Shown: piece after piece, positions 1-6,446 of the stretch
How positions within the stretch are numbered: the first letter of the stretch is position 1
Layout of the letters: the number at the start of each line of letters is the position of its first letter
Assembly: GCA_051001975.1 (NCBI GenBank)
Contig: JBPCMU010000045.1
Span: forward strand, 1 to 9,162
Direction of reading: 5' to 3'
Length of the DNA stretch: 9,162 bases
Source of the DNA: DATAEG01 sp051001975
GTDB taxonomy: Bacteria; Actinomycetota; Actinomycetes; Mycobacteriales; Jatrophihabitantaceae
Position numbers and translations under genes: made by a program
The notes under the pieces: model-generated
Told to the model about the DNA's origin: nothing
The model's input: only the letters and a program-made list of their open reading frames with translations
The model's database searches: none

Positions 1-2005
1 ACCGCTCGCCCACCTTGGGCATCTGCGGGTTGGCGATCGCATTGATGAGGTCGACCGCAGCGGCCGCGGACGGACCGTCGGCGGCACCGACGTAGATCGT
101 GCCGTCGTCCTCGATGCTGATCTGCGCACCGGTGTCGTCCTGGATCGAGTTGATCATCGCGCCCTTGGGCCCGATGACCGCGCCGATCTTGTCGACCGGG
201 ATCTTCACCACGGTGACGCGCGGGGCGTACGGGCTCATCTCGTCCGGGCCGTCGATGGCCTCGGCCATCACGTCCAGGATGTGCAGCCGAGCATCGCGAG
301 CCTGGGTGAGCGCTGCGGCCAACACGTCGGACGGGATGCCGTCCAGCTTGGTGTCCAGCTGCAGCGCGGTGACGAACTCCTTGGTGCCGGCGACCTTGAA
401 GTCCATGTCGCCGAAGGCGTCCTCGGCGCCGAGGATGTCAGTCAGCGCAACGTACTCGGTCTTGCCGTCAACCTCGTCGGAGACCAGACCCATCGCGATA
501 CCCGCGACTGCCGCCTTCAGCGGCACACCGGCGTTGAGCAGGGCCAGCGTCGAGGCGCAGACCGAACCCATCGAGGTGGAGCCGTTGGAGCCGAGTGCCT
601 CGGACACCTGCCGGATCGCGTAGGGGAACTCCTCGCGGCTGGGCAGCACCGGCACCAAGGCCCGCTCGGCGAGCGCACCATGACCGATCTCGCGGCGCTT
701 CGGCGAACCGTATCGACCGACTTCACCGGTCGAGTACGGCGGGAAGTTGTAGTTGTGCATGTAGCGCTTGGTGCGGGTCGGGCTGAGCGTGTCGAGCTTC
801 TGCTCGAGGCCCAGCATGTTCAGTGTGGTGACGCCCAGGATCTGCGTCTCGCCGCGCTCGAACAGCGCCGATCCGTGCACCCGCGGGAGCACCTCGACCT
901 CAGCGGACAACGTCCGGATGTCGGTCAGGCCGCGGCCGTCGATGCGGACCTTGTCGCGCAGGATGCGCTGGCGCACCGACTTCTTGGTGACCGCACGGAA
1001 CGCCGCGCTGATCTCCTTCTCGCGGCCCTCGAACTTGGCGCCGAGCTCGGCCTTCGCCTGCTCCTTGAGCTCGTCGAGCTTGGCCTCGCGGTCCAGTTTG
1101 TCGACGATGGTCAGCGCCTGCGCCGCGGCATCGGTGTAGGCGCCATCCACGGCGTCGTACACGTCGTCCTCATAGTCCAGGAAGACCGGGAACTCGGCAG
1201 TCGGCTTCGCTGCGTGGGTGGCCAGCTCGGCCTGCGCCCGGCACAGCTCGGCGATGAACGGCTTGGCCGCCTCGAGCCCCTGAGCGACGACCTCTTCGGT
1301 CGGCTTGGTGCCGCCGTTCTCCTGCAGCGCCAGGGTGCCTTCGGTGGCCTCCGCCTCGACCATCATGATCGCCACATCGCCGTGCCCGCCCCCCGGGGAA
1401 TCCAGCACCCGGCCGGCAACGACCATGTCAAAGGTGGCGCGCGCCAGCTCGGTGTGGGTCGGGAAGGCGACCCACTGGCCCTCGATCAGGGCGACGCGGG
1501 TACCGCCGATCGGGCCGCTGAAGGGCAGGCCGGAGATCTGTGTCGACGCCGAGGCGGCGTTGATGGCGAGCACGTCGTAGGCGTGATCCGGGTTCAGCGC
1601 GAGGACGGTGATGATGACGTTAACGTCGTTGCGCAGGCCCTTCTTGAAGGTCGGGCGCAGCGGGCGGTCGATCAGCCGGCAGGTGAGGATGGCGTCCTCG
1701 GACGGCCGACCCTCACGGCGGAAGAACGAGCCGGGGATGCGCCCGGCGGCGTACATCCGTTCCTCGACCTCGACCGTCAGCGGGAAGAAGTCCAGGCTTT
1801 CCTTAGGTCCTTTCGATGCCGCGGTCGCAGATAGCAACATCGTGTCCTCGTCGAGGTACGCGGCGACCGAACCGGCGGCCTGCTTGGCCAGCCGACCGGT
1901 CTCGAAGCGGATCGTGCGGGTTCCGAAGGAACCGTTGTCGAGGGTGGCCACCGCGGTGGTCACTCCGTCGACGGTGCTCGTGGTGGGCGTTGTGGTGTCT
2001 GACAT
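1..2005 (-). CDS. pnp: Polyribonucleotide nucleotidyltransferase (PNPase), 3' end cut by window edge
   Basis: PNPase is a phosphorolytic 3'-to-5' exoribonuclease that shortens RNA with release of nucleoside diphosphates and can also add 3' tails. It acts as a cytoplasmic trimer in mRNA decay. About 668 codons are visible. The first RNase PH domain includes FFRREGRPSEDAILTCRL (residues 94-111). The second contains the phosphate-binding segment GSNGSTSM (472-479) and the catalytic block DILGAEDAFGDMDFK (523-537), where D529, D535 and K537 match the E. coli residues D486, D492 and K494. A KH domain follows with its GPKG loop at 612-615. The rest of KH and the expected C-terminal S1 domain lie outside the window. 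The start MSDTTTP follows a modest AAAGGG ribosome-binding site, with no better in-frame start upstream. It is the last gene of the cluster, 293 bp after rpsO, an arrangement shared with other actinobacteria (gpsI in Mycobacterium). Identification is secure. Confidence 0.98.
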   Translation of the reverse strand, partial: MSDTTTPTTSTVDGVTTAVATLDNGSFGTRTIRFETGRLAKQAAGSVAAYLDEDTMLLSATAASKGPKESLDFFPLTVEVEERMYAAGRIPGSFFRREGRPSEDAILTCRLIDRPLRPTFKKGLRNDVNVIITVLALNPDHAYDVLAINAASASTQISGLPFSGPIGGTRVALIEGQWVAFPTHTELARATFDMVVAGRVLDSPGGGHGDVAIMMVEAEATEGTLALQENGGTKPTEEVVAQGLEAAKPFIAELCRAQAELATHAAKPTAEFPVFLDYEDDVYDAVDGAYTDAAAQALTIVDKLDREAKLDELKEQAKAELGAKFEGREKEISAAFRAVTKKSVRQRILRDKVRIDGRGLTDIRTLSAEVEVLPRVHGSALFERGETQILGVTTLNMLGLEQKLDTLSPTRTKRYMHNYNFPPYSTGEVGRYGSPKRREIGHGALAERALVPVLPSREEFPYAIRQVSEALGSNGSTSMGSVCASTLALLNAGVPLKAAVAGIAMGLVSDEVDGKTEYVALTDILGAEDAFGDMDFKVAGTKEFVTALQLDTKLDGIPSDVLAAALTQARDARLHILDVMAEAIDGPDEMSPYAPRVTVVKIPVDKIGAVIGPKGAMINSIQDDTGAQISIEDDGTIYVGAADGPSAAAAVDLINAIANPQMPKVGER

Positions 2006-2032
2006 TGGTTGTTGTCAGCCCTTTCTGTTGTG

Positions 2033-2053
2033 CGTGGACGCGGTGCGTCCACG
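2033..2053 (-). promoter_or_regulatory. Hairpin in pnp leader, proximal
   Basis: A perfect 9-bp stem (CGTGGACGC paired with GCGTCCACG) closes a 3-nt loop. It ends 27 nt before the pnp start codon, just upstream of the AAAGGG ribosome-binding site. Its position suggests a role in mRNA stability or translational control of pnp. In E. coli and Streptomyces, pnp leader hairpins are RNase III targets used in regulating or processing pnp mRNA. Applying that here is inference. Confidence 0.5.
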
Positions 2054-2059
2054 GGTGAT

Positions 2060-2077
2060 GCCGGAGCGGGCTCCGGC
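2060..2077 (-). promoter_or_regulatory. Hairpin in pnp leader, second
   Basis: A 7-bp GC-rich stem (GCCGGAG paired with CTCCGGC) encloses a 4-nt loop. It lies 6 nt upstream of the leader-proximal hairpin at 2033-2053 on the transcript. The two could stack into one structured element or present separate nuclease sites. Function is not shown by the sequence. Confidence 0.45.
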
Positions 2078-2137
2078 GGCACAACGTGGGCTCATCGACC
2101 TGCAGGTTCGCCGGTCTTCGATCGAAGCGGCCGGGGG

Positions 2138-2229
2138 GATCGCGAGGCGATCATGTCCGGGCGCCACTACCGAGGACCGGCCTCGGGCGGGCCAATGGCC
2201 ACAGTTGCGCCGCGAATGCACTTCGGCGC
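2138..2229 (-). promoter_or_regulatory. Structured middle of the rpsO-pnp spacer
   Basis: This stretch between rpsO and pnp has no convincing gene but holds several short inverted repeats. At 2207-2229 an 8-bp stem with a 2-nt bulge closes a 5-nt loop. At 2170-2186 a 6-bp stem (CCGAGG/CCTCGG) closes a 5-nt loop. At 2138-2152 a 6-bp stem (GATCGC/GCGATC) closes a 3-nt loop. A 4-bp GGCC hairpin sits at 2190-2200. Some short pairings are expected by chance in GC-rich DNA, so the density matters more than any single stem. No clear promoter was seen. Confidence 0.35.
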
Positions 2230-2259
2230 TGGTGAAATCTATGTGGTTGTCATGTAGAT

Positions 2260-2291
2260 CGCCGGAGCCACCCGGGTGGGTGACTCCGGCG
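2260..2291 (-). terminator. Strong hairpin after rpsO, possible terminator or RNase III processing site
   Basis: This is the strongest stem-loop in the window. CGCCGGAG pairs with CTCCGGCG, then one U-G wobble, then CACCC pairs with GGGTG, giving 14 pairs around a 4-nt loop. It begins 7 nt after the rpsO stop codon. No U-run follows, so it is not a canonical intrinsic terminator, although actinobacterial terminators often lack one. Streptomyces species have an rpsO-pnp intergenic hairpin cleaved by RNase III, and this stem is a plausible counterpart. It may act as a partial terminator, a processing site, or a 3' end protecting rpsO mRNA. Confidence 0.6.
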
Positions 2292-2298
2292 CGAGTCG

Positions 2299-2568
2299 TT
2301 AGCGGCGCAGTCCGAGCTTCTCGATGAGCGCTCGGTAGCGGTTGATGTCGACGCGCGACAGGTAGTTGAGCAACCGGCGGCGTTGGCCGACCAGCAGCAT
2401 CAGGCCGCGGCGGCTGTGGTGGTCGTGCTTGTGCTCACGCAGGTGCTCGGTGAGGTCGCTGATCCTGCGGCTGAGCATCGCGATCTGCACCTCAGGCGAA
2501 CCGGTGTCGCCCTCGTTGGAGCCGTGCTCGTTGATCAATTCTTTCTTGACGTTGCTGGCCAAGGGCAT
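2299..2568 (-). CDS. rpsO: 30S ribosomal protein S15
   Basis: S15 binds the central domain of 16S rRNA early in 30S assembly and contributes to an intersubunit bridge. The 89-residue product is full length for the family. Hallmarks are the DTGSPE turn (residues 21-26), HKHDHHSRRGL (46-56), the basic segment RRRLLNYL (63-70), and the C-terminal IEKLGLRR. The start is supported by a strong GAGGAG site 7 nt upstream of the ATG. It sits 110 bp after ribF and 293 bp before pnp, and both flanking gaps are rich in hairpins. S15 represses its own mRNA through leader structures in several bacteria, so autoregulation is plausible here but unproven. Confidence 0.98.
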   Translation of the reverse strand: MPLASNVKKELINEHGSNEGDTGSPEVQIAMLSRRISDLTEHLREHKHDHHSRRGLMLLVGQRRRLLNYLSRVDINRYRALIEKLGLRR

Positions 2569-2575
2569 GGCACGT

Positions 2576-2581
2576 CTCCTC
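2576..2581 (-). promoter_or_regulatory. Ribosome-binding site of rpsO
   Basis: GAGGAG lies 7 nt upstream of the rpsO ATG and fixes the start codon. The hairpin at 2600-2625 is about 18 nt upstream, so the site itself appears free of that stem. Confidence 0.75.
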
Positions 2582-2599
2582 GTTGTCGGCGCAGGGGCG

Positions 2600-2672
2600 T
2601 CCCACCGGTATCAGCCACGGTGGGAGGAAAACGCACACTGCGTGTTGGCCTGCGCGAATTCAGTCCGCAGGC
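2600..2672 (-). promoter_or_regulatory. Structured rpsO leader with three hairpins
   Basis: The 110-bp ribF-rpsO gap has no gene. In transcript order it holds a 7-bp stem, GCCTGCG paired with CGCAGGC (2648-2672, 11-nt loop), starting 6 nt after the ribF stop. Next comes a 5-bp stem ACGCA/TGCGT (2631-2643), followed by a short T-run. Last is an 8-bp stem, TCCCACCG paired with CGGTGGGA (2600-2625, 10-nt loop). The first could attenuate transcription after ribF. The last two could form an S15-responsive leader. Several unrelated S15-binding leader types are known in bacteria, and I cannot match this one to any of them by eye. Confidence 0.4.
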
Positions 2673-2678
2673 GCCCGC

Positions 2679-3659
2679 TCAGGTTACCAGTTCTCGGGCA
2701 CGGGCCACGTCATCGGCCATCTGGACGATCAGATCGTCGACCGAATCGAACTTCTCCATGCCGCGCAACCGGTGGGTGAACTCCAGCCCCAGCCCTTCGC
2801 CGTAGAGATCCCCGTCGAAATCGAGCAGAAATGCCTCGACCTGGCGGTGCTTTCCCTCGAATGTCGGATTCGTGCCTACCGAGACCGCAGCCACAGCCAG
2901 CCACGGGTCGCTGACATCTCGGGCCGCAAGCTCCCCTCGGCCAACCGTGCCGCCCCATTCATCCAACCGCACCGCCCGACCGGCGTAGACGCCGTCCGCG
3001 GGGACCGCCGCGTACCGGTCCAAGCGCAGGTTGGCGGTCGGGTAGCCGAGTAAACGGCCTCGCTGGTCACCGCGCACCACCACACCGTCCAGCCGGAACG
3101 GCCGGCCCAGTGCCTGCCCGGCCGCTTCCACGTCACCGGCCTCGACGCAGGACCGCACGTACGTGGCCGAGAGGGTGGCGTCGGCGCCGGCTACAAGACC
3201 GACACCCTGCACGCTGAAGCCGAAGGTCGCGCCGATCCTGGTCAGCTCCGCGACGTCTCCCTCCGCCTTGAAGCCGAAGGTGAAGTTCTCCCCCACCAAC
3301 ACGGTCGCCGCGTGCAGCCCGTCGACGAGCGTCTCGTGGGCGAACTCCGCCGGGCTCAGCCGGGAGAACGTGACGGTAAAGGGCAGCACACACAGCGCGT
3401 CGACGCCGAGTTGTTCGAGCAGTTCTGCCTTGCGCGGCACCGTCGTGAGCACCGGTGGGTGGCTGCCCGGGCGGATCACTTCGGATGGGTGCGGGTCGAA
3501 GGTGAGCACCACACACGGCAGCCCTTGCTGAGCCGCCGTCTTCACCGCCTTGGTGATCAATTCCGCGTGACCGAGGTGCACCCCGTCGAACACGCCGATC
3601 GTGACGACGCAGCGCCCCCAGCCCGCCGGCACCTCGCTCAGCCCGCGCCATCTCTGCAT
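2679..3659 (-). CDS. ribF: Bifunctional riboflavin kinase / FAD synthetase
   Basis: RibF phosphorylates riboflavin to FMN and then adenylylates FMN to FAD in the cytoplasm. The product is 326 aa, close to the family norm. The N-terminal nucleotidyltransferase domain carries GVFDGVHLGH (residues 22-31, the HxGH-type ATP site), TFDPHP (53-58) and SATYVRS (164-170), a variant of the usual STxIR segment. The C-terminal kinase domain carries the flavin/ATP motif GYPTAN (205-210), GVYAG (223-227), VGTNPTF (261-267) and VEAFLLDFDGDLYG (274-287). The ATG at 3659 is chosen because an upstream in-frame extension looks non-family and would run into truB. A GGGGAGG site lies 13 nt before it, somewhat far. 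It follows truB by 31 bp and is probably co-transcribed with it. Confidence 0.97.
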   Translation of the reverse strand: MQRWRGLSEVPAGWGRCVVTIGVFDGVHLGHAELITKAVKTAAQQGLPCVVLTFDPHPSEVIRPGSHPPVLTTVPRKAELLEQLGVDALCVLPFTVTFSRLSPAEFAHETLVDGLHAATVLVGENFTFGFKAEGDVAELTRIGATFGFSVQGVGLVAGADATLSATYVRSCVEAGDVEAAGQALGRPFRLDGVVVRGDQRGRLLGYPTANLRLDRYAAVPADGVYAGRAVRLDEWGGTVGRGELAARDVSDPWLAVAAVSVGTNPTFEGKHRQVEAFLLDFDGDLYGEGLGLEFTHRLRGMEKFDSVDDLIVQMADDVARARELVT

Positions 3660-3690
3660 ACCGGTGATTGTGCCTCCCCGATCGGCGAGG

Positions 3691-4614
3691 TCAGCTTCGG
3701 GCGCGCCACATGGCGACCGGGCGGGCGAAGAAGCCACCGCCGCGTGGAGTGCCGCTGTCGAACTCCCGCAGTAGACCGACGACGGTGTCGTCAGCGAGCA
3801 GGACGCCGTACACGCCGTCGATACCGACCGGGGCGAGGAACTGGCCGTAGGAAAGTGTGGTGGCCTCGGCGTCCGAGATCACCCGGACCGGCATCGTCGC
3901 ACGGATCGCGTCGGCCAGCGGAAGGGCGATCGGATCAGCCAGCTCGGCCAGCTCGTCCAGGGTCGCGGCCCGGTCGATGGTGAACGGTCCCACCCGGGTA
4001 CGCCGCAACGAGGTCAGGTGACCGCCCACGCCGAGCGATTCGCCGAGGTCCCTGGCCAGCGCCCGCACGTAGGTGCCCGACGAGCACTCGACCGCGACCT
4101 CCACATCGAGCAGGTCCGGCTCGGGACGGGCGAAGGACACTGCATCGAAACGAGTCACCTTCACCGATCGGGCAGCCAGGTCGACGTCTTCGCCGGCCCG
4201 CACCCGGGTGTGCGCGCGCTGCCCGTCAACCTTGATCGCCGACACCGCGGAGGGCACCTGCTCGATCTCGCCGGTGAGCGGCCGCATCGCCGCGGCAACG
4301 TCCTGTTCGTTGACGCGCGCGGCGCTGGCCGTACTGAGTACCGAGCCTTCCGCGTCGTCGCTGACGGTGGCCCGGCCGAGCCGGACGGTGGCCAGATATG
4401 CCTTGTCGGTGAGCAGGAGGTGGTGCAGCAGGCGGGTCGCCTGGCCGACGCCGATCACCAGGACCCCGGTGGCCATCGGGTCCAGGGTGCCGGCGTGCCC
4501 GACCTTCCGGGTGCCGGCGAGCTTGCGCATCCGCGAGACGACGTCGTGCGACGTCATCCCGCCGGTCTTGTCGACCACAACCAGGCCACCGACGATCTCT
4601 GGCCCCTTGCTCAT
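3691..4614 (-). CDS. truB: tRNA pseudouridine(55) synthase
   Basis: TruB isomerises uridine 55 in the T-loop of elongator tRNAs to pseudouridine. The 307-residue product begins MSKGPEIVGGLVVVDKTGGM. The catalytic motif GHAGTLDPMATG (residues 39-50) contains the nucleophile D45. Further family segments are QVPSAVSAIKVDGQRAH (119-135) and SSGTYVRALARDLG (178-191). The C-terminal part (about 240-307), ending GGFFARPVAMWRARS, fits the actinobacterial TruB C-terminal domain in place of a classical PUA domain. The start is set by homology and by an ATGA overlap with the end of the MATE gene. A longer in-frame extension to 4896 is arginine-rich shadow sequence. Translational coupling to the transporter gene is likely. 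Confidence 0.97.
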   Translation of the reverse strand: MSKGPEIVGGLVVVDKTGGMTSHDVVSRMRKLAGTRKVGHAGTLDPMATGVLVIGVGQATRLLHHLLLTDKAYLATVRLGRATVSDDAEGSVLSTASAARVNEQDVAAAMRPLTGEIEQVPSAVSAIKVDGQRAHTRVRAGEDVDLAARSVKVTRFDAVSFARPEPDLLDVEVAVECSSGTYVRALARDLGESLGVGGHLTSLRRTRVGPFTIDRAATLDELAELADPIALPLADAIRATMPVRVISDAEATTLSYGQFLAPVGIDGVYGVLLADDTVVGLLREFDSGTPRGGGFFARPVAMWRARS

Positions 4615-5927
4615 ACCGGCTTCACCGCCGTCGCGCCGGTGACGGCCCACTTGGACCCCGCCGTGCGCCACACCATGCCGACGAACCGGACCAGGATGAA
4701 TGCGGTCAGCCCGGCCCACACACCGCCGATGCCCCAGTGCCAGTGCAGCGCGGCGACGTTCAGCGGGGCGAATGCACCGACGCCTGCGATCAACGTGATG
4801 GTGCGCAGGAACGCGACGTCGCCGGCGCCGATCAGCGCCCCGTCCAGAGCGAACACGACTCCGGCGGCCGGCTGCATGGCGACGAACCACGGCCACAGGA
4901 TGTGCGCCTGATGCCGTACCGCCTCAGACGAGGTGAACACCTCCGGGACGAGATACCAACCCGCTGCCAGTAATACCGCGAAGGCGATGCCGGCCCACAG
5001 CCCGTACCGGGCCACCCGCCAGGCGGTTTGCCGGGCTACCACGACATCCGAGCCACCCAGCGCGGCGCCGACCACCGACTGCGCTGCGATCGCGAACGAG
5101 TCGAGCAGCAGCGCGGAGAACTCCCACAGCTGTAAGGCGATCTGGTGCGCGCCGACCTGCGCCGTGCCCATCCGGGCCGCGACGCCGGCGGCACTGAGGA
5201 AAGCGACCTGGAATCCGACCGAACGCAGCAGCAGATCGCGCCCGACCACAAGCTGGGCACGCATCACCGCGCGTTGCGGGCGTGCCGCAACGGCCTGCCG
5301 GCGCAAGGCGCGGACGAACAGCGCACCACCTATCGCCTGCGCGCCGACGTTCGCGTACGCCGATCCCTGCAGGCCAAGGTGGCACGTGTAGACGAGGATC
5401 GGCGATGCGATGGCAGACAGCGCGTTGGCGCCCAGCACGATCCGGACCGGTGCCCTGGTTTCCTGCACGCCGCGCATCCAGCCGTTGCCGGCCAGCACCA
5501 GGAGCACGCCCGGCATCCCGATCACCGCGATGCGGAACCACGACTCGGCGGCCTGTTGGGTGGCGCCCGTGCCGCCGGCCAACAGGTGGGTCAGCGGACC
5601 GGCCAGCACTTCACCGAGCGCCACGACGACAGCACCGATCACCACCGCCAGCCAGGAGGCCTGCACACCTTCGTTCACCGCAGCGTCGCGATGCCCGGCT
5701 CCGAACCAGCGCGCCGCACGGCCGGTCGTGCCGTACTCCACGAACGCACCGACGACCAGCAGCAGCGCCATCAGCGCGGCTCCGACGCCCAGTCCGCTCA
5801 GCGGGACGGTGCCGAGGTGCCCGACGACCGCGGTGTCGACCAACAGGTACAGCGGCTCGGCGGCGAGCACCACGAAGGCGGACGCGGCGAGAGGCAGCAG
5901 CCGGCGTGTTGGGACGGACTCGGTCAT
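4611..5927 (-). CDS. dinF: MATE family efflux transporter, DinF type
   Basis: The product is a 438-residue, highly hydrophobic protein expected to have 12 membrane helices in two bundles, as in the MATE family. These proteins export organic compounds in exchange for H+ or Na+. TM1 holds the family signature LVDTAVVGHLG (residues 29-39), and D31 corresponds to the conserved TM1 aspartate of archaeal and bacterial DinF-like transporters. Other typical segments are GVQETRAPV (153-161), AHQIALQLWEFSALLLDSFA (260-279) and LDGALIGAGD (361-370). A MATE gene named dinF also lies near infB-rbfA in M. tuberculosis, supporting the symbol by context. Substrate is unknown. An 18-bp gap separates it from the GNAT gene, and its last 4 bases overlap truB. 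The start follows a G-run acting as ribosome-binding site. Confidence 0.9.
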   Translation of the reverse strand: MTESVPTRRLLPLAASAFVVLAAEPLYLLVDTAVVGHLGTVPLSGLGVGAALMALLLVVGAFVEYGTTGRAARWFGAGHRDAAVNEGVQASWLAVVIGAVVVALGEVLAGPLTHLLAGGTGATQQAAESWFRIAVIGMPGVLLVLAGNGWMRGVQETRAPVRIVLGANALSAIASPILVYTCHLGLQGSAYANVGAQAIGGALFVRALRRQAVAARPQRAVMRAQLVVGRDLLLRSVGFQVAFLSAAGVAARMGTAQVGAHQIALQLWEFSALLLDSFAIAAQSVVGAALGGSDVVVARQTAWRVARYGLWAGIAFAVLLAAGWYLVPEVFTSSEAVRHQAHILWPWFVAMQPAAGVVFALDGALIGAGDVAFLRTITLIAGVGAFAPLNVAALHWHWGIGGVWAGLTAFILVRFVGMVWRTAGSKWAVTGATAVKPV

Positions 5928-5934
5928 CGCGTCA

Positions 5935-5942
5935 CCCCCCCC
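5935..5942 (-). promoter_or_regulatory. G8 tract serving as ribosome-binding site of the MATE gene
   Basis: Eight consecutive G residues on the coding strand end 7 nt before the ATG of the transporter gene, in the 18-bp gap after the GNAT stop codon. No other Shine-Dalgarno-like sequence is present. Homopolymeric G runs are prone to length change, which would alter spacing or strength but not the reading frame of either gene. Confidence 0.5.
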
Positions 5943-5945
5943 GGC

Positions 5946-6446
5946 TCAGAGCGGTCGATACATGATCTGCAGGTCGACGAAGCCCTGCTCCGGATGGCGG
6001 AATCCGCCGGGGACTCGCCCGATCGTGGTGAAGCCGAGCCTCTCGTACAACCCGATCGCATGCACATTGGTGGCCGCCACGGCATTGAACTGCACACCGC
6101 GATAGCCCAGATCCTTGGCCCGCTGCAGCGAGTGCAGCACCAACTGCCGCCCGATGCCCTTGCCGCGGATGCCGTCGGCCACCATGTATGAGCCATTGGC
6201 GACGTGCGAGCCCGGGCCGGACTGATTGCGCGAGATCTCGTAGAGGCCGACTACCTGCCCGCCGCCCCTGGCCACCCAGGTCTCCATGCCCGCAGCGCCG
6301 CCCAACCACATCGTCCGAGCATCATCGCTGGAGGTGTGCGGGTCGTAGCAGTAGGTGTCGCCGGCCGCGGTGATCTGGTGCCAGATCGGCCAGATCTCCG
6401 CCCAGTCGGCGTCCGTCGCGCGGGTGAAGTCGAGCGGATCACTCAT
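5946..6446 (-). CDS. GNAT family N-acetyltransferase, substrate unknown
   Basis: The 166-residue product has the GNAT fold pattern. The acetyl-CoA pyrophosphate loop is RGKGIG (residues 94-99, matching R/QxxGxG/A). Before it lies the beta-4 strand NGSYMVAD (84-91). After it come FNAVAATNVHAIGLYERLGF (120-139), with N127 and Y134 at the usual CoA/catalytic positions, and VPGGFRHPEQGFVDLQIMYR (145-164). The N-terminal GDTYCYDP (29-36) recurs in a subgroup often annotated as L-amino acid or GCN5-like acetyltransferases. I cannot assign a substrate. The ATG overlaps the end of rbfA by 8 bp with no clear ribosome-binding site, so translation is probably coupled to rbfA. A longer in-frame extension to 6785 reads through rbfA and is rejected. 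In M. tuberculosis this slot holds a DHH phosphoesterase. Confidence 0.9.
   Translation of the reverse strand: MSDPLDFTRATDADWAEIWPIWHQITAAGDTYCYDPHTSSDDARTMWLGGAAGMETWVARGGGQVVGLYEISRNQSGPGSHVANGSYMVADGIRGKGIGRQLVLHSLQRAKDLGYRGVQFNAVAATNVHAIGLYERLGFTTIGRVPGGFRHPEQGFVDLQIMYRPL

Noticed and set aside
281..1834. Long plus-strand open frame antisense to pnp (517 codons), plus a second at 99-623
   Set aside because: They mirror the pnp coding strand in GC-rich DNA, have arginine/leucine/histidine-heavy low-information translations, no family motifs and no credible ribosome-binding site.
1803..2084. Minus-strand small open frame overlapping the pnp start
   Set aside because: It lies in another frame across the pnp start, has a His/Arg-rich composition and no ribosome-binding site.
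2116..2127. 12-bp palindrome CTTCGATCGAAG as a transcription factor operator
   Set aside because: A perfect palindrome is present, but I recognise no regulator consensus and it lies among many other stems, so no operator is called.
3660..3737. 26-residue upstream extension of RibF
   Set aside because: It overlaps truB, lacks family similarity, and the ATG at 3659 gives the usual RibF N-terminus.
4615..4896. 94-residue upstream extension of TruB
   Set aside because: The extension is arginine-rich shadow of the MATE gene; family members start at the MSKGPEIVGG region.
4018..4911. Plus-strand open frame antisense to truB and the MATE gene
   Set aside because: Shadow of the real minus-strand genes; the translation resembles no protein family and crosses a gene junction.
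5145..6191. Plus-strand open frame antisense to the MATE and GNAT genes
   Set aside because: Composition is typical of the antisense frame of GC-rich genes (Arg, His, Gln, Asp runs), with no domains.
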